From B1 sp964443415 (GTDB taxonomy: Bacteria > Bacteroidota > Bacteroidia > UKL13-3), in contig CAYUDC010000115.1 in the NCBI GenBank assembly GCA_964443415.1, forward strand, positions 1 through 8,694: a stretch of DNA of 8,694 nt, written 5' to 3'. The notes under the pieces were generated by a model. The model saw only the letters and a list, made by a program, of their open reading frames with translations. It searched no databases and was not told where the DNA came from. The number at the start of each line of letters is the position of its first letter. Position 1 is the stretch's first letter. Made by a program: the position numbers and the translations under genes. Below are positions 1 through 4,841 of this stretch, one piece after another.

Positions 1-1811
1 TTTCTGACCCCACTTTGCTTCCACGGCAATTTTGGGGCATGGGAATTTGTGTGGCGCTAGGGCTAATTTTGGCCTTTTCGCCTCAGCAAGCGCGACAAAA
101 CATTGCTTTACAATTTCTTAGCGCTGTTTTGCTCTTTGCCTGTTTATATATTTATGGGATTTTTGAGGCGCATAACCAAGCCGAAGCACTCGCATCCACC
201 TCGCGCATTCTCTTGATGCTAATAACCCTTATCTTACTGGTTTGGGTGCTAAAACAAGAAATTAATCCTGCCTCTTACCTACTTTGGGGCATAAGCTTAT
301 CTGCCGCTATTGGGTTGACCCTATTGATCATAGAAATTACCCAACTTCGCCAGGCCGGAACAGCGCTTTGGCAAAACAAAAACCTGTATCAACTTCGCTC
401 GGCCTTTGGTCATAAAAATTTATACTCGTCTTATCAACTCTTTTGCCTCCCCTTTATGCTCATCCTGATGAGACAATCTAAGGCTTGGCAAAAAATACCG
501 TTGGTGGTATTAGTCATTGCCATATTAGTAAGCCTTGTTTTGGTTCAAACCAAAGCCGTACTACTTGCCATTTTCCTTAGTGTTGCAGTTGTATTCTTAA
601 TAGCCATAGTCACAGGCGCCATTGGGTCGAACCGAACAAAAAAATGGATGGCTACCCTATTTGTTGGCACCCTTATCTTAGGCATTTTCTTGTTATGGAA
701 ATTCCCAGAAAAAGCGCAACTCCTGCGCTCCAACGACACCGTTATAGAAAGGTACTTGCTGTGGAGCAACAGCCTACAAATGCTTAAAGAACATGTTTGG
801 CTAGGGGTGGGACCAGGCAATTGGCAAGTGTTTTTTCCCAAATATGGCCTAGGTGATTTTATGCAAACCAATTACCTTATTAGTGATGGCTTTACCACTT
901 TTCAAAGACCACACAACGACTTTTTATGGATAGCTTGTGAGGTAGGCATCATGGGTTTGTTAGTGTATCTTTTTATTATTTTTTATGCCTTTAAAGATGC
1001 TTATCAACAACGCTTGCAATCTATCAATTACTGGTTTTTAATGGCTGGCTTAATAGCCTATGCTGTGGTGGCGGCGGTTGATTTCCCTTTAGAAAGAAAC
1101 GAGCACCAACTGCTTTTTGCACTGCTCTTAGCCTTTGCACTCAAACCTCACCATTCAAACAAACTCAGCTTAAAGTGGCTAGCCTTGCCTTTACTAGCAG
1201 GCTTTTTATTTATGCTTAGTTTCGGGTTGAACCGAATGTCTGCTGAAAAACAATGCAAGCAACTCCTGCAATCTTATCAGACGGGCAACTATGCAAACAT
1301 GCAAGCATGGGCTAAAGAAATAGACCAAAACTACCTATCCATCGACAATTATTCTATTCCGGTTTATTGGTACCAAGGCCTTGCCTTATATACCATGGGA
1401 CGAAAAGACTTAGCCTTAATGGCCAATCAAAAAGCCTATGCAGTGAATCCTTATCAAATACATGTCATCAACAACCTGGCTGGCATGTACCACGAAAACG
1501 ATTCGCTGCTACAAGCCTTAAAATTATACCAAGAGGTGCTGGCCATTTCGCCCACCCAACCCGATGCCATCTTAAATAGCTGTGCTGTGCATTATAACCT
1601 TGGCCAAACCATGCAAGCACTAAAAGCCTTGTATGCCTTTAAGTTTGATAAGGACAACGCCCAATTTCAAGCAAGCTTGCTAAGGGTAGGAAATGAGTAC
1701 TTTAAAGCTTCACAACAAGTTGACCTTAACCTTACACAGCTAAACAAGTGGTTTGTAGAATCTAAAGAAAAAGGTCTTACCTTTGAACAATCCATTAAAC
1801 CATTGCCATGA
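1..1811 (+). CDS. O-antigen ligase/polymerase-like membrane protein with C-terminal TPRs (5' partial)
   Basis: Polytopic inner-membrane protein of the Wzy_C/O-antigen ligase superfamily, which polymerises lipid-linked glycans or transfers them to lipid A or protein on the periplasmic side. Residues are counted from the TTG at 15. About a dozen hydrophobic segments span residues 10-406. The family region has an ERYLLWSNS stretch (245-253), a GVGPGNW motif (264-270) and RPHNDFLWIACEVGIMG (298-314), whose His300 sits where the family has its conserved HN. Residues 452-545 form two or three TPR-like helical pairs, so the soluble tail probably binds a partner. The frame stays open to the window edge, reading S-D-P-T-L-L-P-R, which resembles the loop after the first membrane helix in such proteins; the true start is therefore probably upstream. 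An ATG at 39 is the only nearby alternative. The stop overlaps the next start (ATGA). Whether it is a ligase, a Wzy polymerase or a protein O-glycosyltransferase cannot be decided from these motifs. Confidence 0.85.
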   Translation, partial: SDPTLLPRQFWGMGICVALGLILAFSPQQARQNIALQFLSAVLLFACLYIYGIFEAHNQAEALASTSRILLMLITLILLVWVLKQEINPASYLLWGISLSAAIGLTLLIIEITQLRQAGTALWQNKNLYQLRSAFGHKNLYSSYQLFCLPFMLILMRQSKAWQKIPLVVLVIAILVSLVLVQTKAVLLAIFLSVAVVFLIAIVTGAIGSNRTKKWMATLFVGTLILGIFLLWKFPEKAQLLRSNDTVIERYLLWSNSLQMLKEHVWLGVGPGNWQVFFPKYGLGDFMQTNYLISDGFTTFQRPHNDFLWIACEVGIMGLLVYLFIIFYAFKDAYQQRLQSINYWFLMAGLIAYAVVAAVDFPLERNEHQLLFALLLAFALKPHHSNKLSLKWLALPLLAGFLFMLSFGLNRMSAEKQCKQLLQSYQTGNYANMQAWAKEIDQNYLSIDNYSIPVYWYQGLALYTMGRKDLALMANQKAYAVNPYQIHVINNLAGMYHENDSLLQALKLYQEVLAISPTQPDAILNSCAVHYNLGQTMQALKALYAFKFDKDNAQFQASLLRVGNEYFKASQQVDLNLTQLNKWFVESKEKGLTFEQSIKPLP

Positions 1812-2740
1812 AAAACACCTTTACCATTCTTTTATTGTTACTAGGAATACAAAGTAGCAATTACGCGCAAAGCGTTTCTGTACAACCTAATAACGGCAGA
1901 AGATTCGACCGTTTACAAGTAAAAATCACTGGGGTAAACACCAATTTTACCGCAGGCTCTAACACATTACAATTCTTTAGAAATGGCACCTCTACCAACA
2001 ATCTTAGAGTAGATGGCTTAAACCCTATTTCGGCAACAGAGTTGGATGTGAACTTATTCATTCAAGCCTCTGCCACCCTTGGCAACTACAATTATATGGT
2101 GAGCAACCCTATGTTTGGCAACGCTAGCAGCACCAACTTTTTTGTGGTTAGACCGGATACGGGTACGGCTAGAATATTATCGATTGTGCCGAATATTGTT
2201 CCCTTGGGAGTTGCTAACTACACAGTGCTTTTAACTGGCGAAAACACCCATTTTTTGCAAGCCAGTAACACTCAAATCAGATTCTTCAAAAACGGCAGCA
2301 GCACCAATTTAATTTCTGCTTCGTTTGAAAATATAGACAACAACCGAATGGTATACATGTTAATAAATCATGAGAATACAGCAGATGCCATGGGTTTTTA
2401 CGATTTGGAAATTAGCAATATCTTTGAAACCCTATATTATAAAGATGCACTAAGTGTGAGGGCCACCATAGGATTAAACGAGCATCCACATTCAAAGGAA
2501 AAACTAATTGTATATCCTAATCCTGCTAAAGAAAAAATAACCGTAAAAACACAGGCCTCACCCGTAGAGTTGGTTGAAATTTATTCACTCACCGGAGGCT
2601 TGGTTCAAACCGAAACCCCAGAAAAACCAAGCAACAGCTTTGAATTTAAGTTGTCTGACATGCTGGTGAGCAAACAAGTTTACTTGGTAAGAATTAAAAC
2701 TAAGGCTGGAGCCTATTACCAAAAAATTCAGATTGATTAA
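1808..2740 (+). CDS. T9SS-exported protein with two IPT/TIG-like repeats and a type A sorting domain
   Basis: Predicted secreted or cell-surface protein of 310 residues. Residues 1-20 are a Sec signal peptide (MKN, a leucine-rich core, then likely cleavage after NYA-20). Two related domains of about 100 residues follow. The first has TGVNTNF at 41-47 and FFRNGTSTN at 56-64; the second has TGENTHF at 143-149 and FFKNGSSTN at 159-167. The pattern (Pro-rich start, ItG.nT.F core, GxYxxxVsN end) resembles Bacteroidota IPT/TIG-type beta-sandwich repeats. Residues 232-310 are a Por/T9SS type A sorting domain: YPNP at 236-239, an EIYSLTG strand, and a terminal VYLVRIKTKAGAYYQKIQID. In this family that domain directs passage through the T9SS outer-membrane channel and is removed by a PorU-type sortase. 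The start overlaps the ligase-like stop as ATGA and the stop overlaps the protease start as TAATG, so the three are probably co-translated. No enzyme domain is visible; adhesion or binding is only an inference. Confidence 0.9.
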   Translation: MKNTFTILLLLLGIQSSNYAQSVSVQPNNGRRFDRLQVKITGVNTNFTAGSNTLQFFRNGTSTNNLRVDGLNPISATELDVNLFIQASATLGNYNYMVSNPMFGNASSTNFFVVRPDTGTARILSIVPNIVPLGVANYTVLLTGENTHFLQASNTQIRFFKNGSSTNLISASFENIDNNRMVYMLINHENTADAMGFYDLEISNIFETLYYKDALSVRATIGLNEHPHSKEKLIVYPNPAKEKITVKTQASPVELVEIYSLTGGLVQTETPEKPSNSFEFKLSDMLVSKQVYLVRIKTKAGAYYQKIQID

Positions 2741-3168
2741 TGCCCATACATACTGTTCCTATTGAGGTAGTGGCACTTGAGCCGGGAAACTACCATTTTT
2801 TTATTGATGTAAAAATTGGCGTAAAACGTGCCCGTTTATTAATAGATACTGGCGCTTCTCGCAGTGCCTTCGACAGCACTCAATTTGCGCGCTTTCCAAA
2901 AGGAAAACATGCTTCGGCCCAAGAAATTCAATCTATTGGCCTAGGCACCAATGATGTAAGCACCCAGCTGAGCAGCATCAGTTCGCTTAGGTTTGGCGAC
3001 TTAAAAATCACCCATGTAGAGGTGGCAGTGCTCAACTTATCGCATGTAAACGAAGCTTATACACACCTTGGCATCCCTATTATTGATGGCATTTTGGGTG
3101 CCGACTTATTAGTGCAACTGAAAGCCAACATCAATTTAAAAAAACAAGAACTCAGGTTAATCGGTTAA
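2740..3168 (+). CDS. Retropepsin-like (clan AA) aspartic protease
   Basis: A 142-residue single-domain aspartic protease homologue. The catalytic signature LLIDTGASRSAF lies at 33-44, with Asp36 as the expected catalytic residue. The second family hallmark is the hydrophobic-Gly segment IIDGILGADLL at 114-124. Single-domain members have one catalytic Asp per chain, so it should act as a homodimer. There is no signal peptide or membrane segment, which suggests a cytoplasmic enzyme, unlike the exported product of the gene before it. The ATG shares its A with the preceding TAA (TAATG), a layout typical of translational coupling, and no better start exists. The fold and catalytic motif are clear, but substrate and role are unknown; bacterial proteins of this type are poorly characterised. 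Confidence 0.87.
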   Translation: MPIHTVPIEVVALEPGNYHFFIDVKIGVKRARLLIDTGASRSAFDSTQFARFPKGKHASAQEIQSIGLGTNDVSTQLSSISSLRFGDLKITHVEVAVLNLSHVNEAYTHLGIPIIDGILGADLLVQLKANINLKKQELRLIG

Positions 3169-3170
3169 AC

Positions 3171-3199
3171 TTGTGAAATAAAATATTTAAATACATTTG
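3171..3199 (+). promoter_or_regulatory. Bacteroidota-type promoter for the acyl-CoA carboxylase gene
   Basis: The 53-bp gap before the carboxylase gene holds TTG at 3171-3173 and TACATTTG at 3192-3199, separated by 18 bp of very AT-rich DNA. The second box is a full match to the TAnnTTTG -7 element of the Bacteroidota housekeeping sigma factor, and the TTG sits where the -33 element belongs. Transcription would start a few bases after 3199, leaving a leader of roughly 15-20 nt. This separates the carboxylase from the three-gene unit before it. No terminator hairpin is visible in the gap, so read-through could also occur. Confidence 0.75.
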
Positions 3200-3221
3200 C
3201 CCCAAAATCCATCCTAATATT

Positions 3222-4841
3222 ATGCAACATTTAGTAGACCAATTAAACGACAGACTATCTAAGATTTATGAAGGGGGTGGCAAAAAGGCCGCTGCAAAAC
3301 AAAAAGAAAAAGGTAAAATGTTGGCCAGAGAAAGGGTGGCATATCTCTTAGATGACGACAAACCTCAGATAGAAATTGGCGCTTTAGCTGGATACGAAAT
3401 GTATGAAGAACACGGCGGTTGCCCGGGTGCTGGCGTGGTAGTGGTGATGGGCTATGTGAGCGGAAGACAATGTATTGTTGTAGCCAATGATGCCACCGTA
3501 AAAGCGGGTGCTTGGTTTCCGATAACAGGAAAAAAGAATTTAAGAGCCCAAGAAATCTCTATTGAAAATAAATTGCCTATCATCTATTTAGTAGATAGTG
3601 CGGGGGTTTACCTACCCATGCAAGATGAGATTTTTCCAGATAAAGAACACTTTGGTCGTATCTTTAGAAATAATGCCGTCATGAGTAGCATGGGCATCAC
3701 TCAAATTGCCGCCGTGATGGGCTCTTGCGTAGCGGGTGGCGCCTACCTACCTATTATGAGCGACGAAGCTATGATAGTGGATAAAACAGGTTCTATCTTT
3801 TTGGCGGGCTCGTATCTTGTAAAGGCTGCCATTGGCGAAGACATAGACAATGAAACTTTAGGTGGTGCCTCTACCCATTGCGAAATAAGCGGCGTTACCG
3901 ATTATAAATTTGAAAATGATGCTGCTTGCTTGGATAGAATCAAACGCATCATGGATAAAATTGGTGATTTTGATAAGGCTGGTTTTAATAGGGCTGAACC
4001 AATAGCCCCAGCCAAAGATATGGCCGATGTGTATCCTGCTGTCAACGACTTTACCAAACCTTTTGATGTAATGGAAATCATCGAAAGATTAGTAGATGCT
4101 GGCAGTTTCGACCCCTATAAAGAGCTATACGGAAAAACCATCACCTGTGGCTATGCCCGTATCGATGGATGGGCAGTAGGCATTGTAGCCAATAACCGTT
4201 TGGTGGTAAAGGCAAAAAAGCCTAAGCAAAGTGCCAACGACAACCCTATGGAAATGCAAATTGGTGGGGTGATCTACAGTGACAGTGCCGACAAAGCTGC
4301 TCACTTTATCATGAACTGCAACCAAAAGAAAATCCCATTGGTATTCTTACAAGATGTTACAGGTTTTATGGTGGGCTCGCGAAGCGAGCATGGTGGTATC
4401 ATTAAAGATGGCGCCAAACTGGTAAATGCCCAAGCTAACTCGGTAGTGCCTAAATTTACCATTATCACGGGCAACAGCTATGGAGCCGGAAATTATGCCA
4501 TGTGCGGCAAAGCCTACGACCCTAGACTGATAGCTGCTTGGCCAAATGCTAAAATTGCTGTGATGGGTGGTGCACAAGCCGCTAAAGTGTTGCTGCAAAT
4601 TGAAGAAGCCGCATTAAAATCTCGTGGAGAAGTGATTGATGAAGTAAAACAGCAAGAGCTATTAGAAAAAATTACGCAACGATACGAGCGTCAAACCGAG
4701 CCATATTATGCGGCTGCACGTTTATGGGTAGATGCCATCATCAACCCTATCGAAACCCGCAAATGGATAAGCATGGGCATAGAAGCGGCCAACCATGCCC
4801 CCATTACCAAGGAATTTAGACCTGGAGTGATAAGAGCTTAA
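3222..4841 (+). CDS. Acyl-CoA carboxylase beta subunit (carboxyltransferase), methylcrotonyl-CoA carboxylase type
   Basis: Biotin-dependent carboxyltransferase subunit of 539 residues: it moves a carboxyl group from carboxybiotin to an acyl-CoA. It has two crotonase-fold halves. In the N-terminal half, LVDSAGVYLPMQ (123-134), FPDKEHFGRIF (138-148) and the oxyanion-hole loop GSCVAGGAY (167-175) are typical of methylcrotonyl-CoA carboxylase beta. In the C-terminal half, GNSYGAGNYAMCGKAYDPR (417-435) and WPNAKIAVMGGAQAA (440-454) also fit that class, and differ from the PccB pattern of propionyl-CoA carboxylase. The length suits MCC beta (about 535). The likely role is 3-methylcrotonyl-CoA to 3-methylglutaconyl-CoA in leucine breakdown, but a related branched acyl-CoA is possible, since some specificity positions (for example FLAGSYLVKAA at 193-203) differ from the classic FLGGPPLVKAA. 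It needs a biotin carboxylase/BCCP alpha subunit, which is not encoded here. It has its own promoter and its TAA overlaps the polA stop. Confidence 0.93.
   Translation: MQHLVDQLNDRLSKIYEGGGKKAAAKQKEKGKMLARERVAYLLDDDKPQIEIGALAGYEMYEEHGGCPGAGVVVVMGYVSGRQCIVVANDATVKAGAWFPITGKKNLRAQEISIENKLPIIYLVDSAGVYLPMQDEIFPDKEHFGRIFRNNAVMSSMGITQIAAVMGSCVAGGAYLPIMSDEAMIVDKTGSIFLAGSYLVKAAIGEDIDNETLGGASTHCEISGVTDYKFENDAACLDRIKRIMDKIGDFDKAGFNRAEPIAPAKDMADVYPAVNDFTKPFDVMEIIERLVDAGSFDPYKELYGKTITCGYARIDGWAVGIVANNRLVVKAKKPKQSANDNPMEMQIGGVIYSDSADKAAHFIMNCNQKKIPLVFLQDVTGFMVGSRSEHGGIIKDGAKLVNAQANSVVPKFTIITGNSYGAGNYAMCGKAYDPRLIAAWPNAKIAVMGGAQAAKVLLQIEEAALKSRGEVIDEVKQQELLEKITQRYERQTEPYYAAARLWVDAIINPIETRKWISMGIEAANHAPITKEFRPGVIRA

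Noticed and set aside
15..17. TTG as the true start of the ligase-like gene
   Set aside because: The frame is open to the window edge and the preceding residues (SDPT) fit a loop within the protein, so the start is more likely upstream.
545..871. 108-codon open frame on the - strand
   Set aside because: Antisense to the conserved ligase-like core; no domain, promoter or neighbour supports it.
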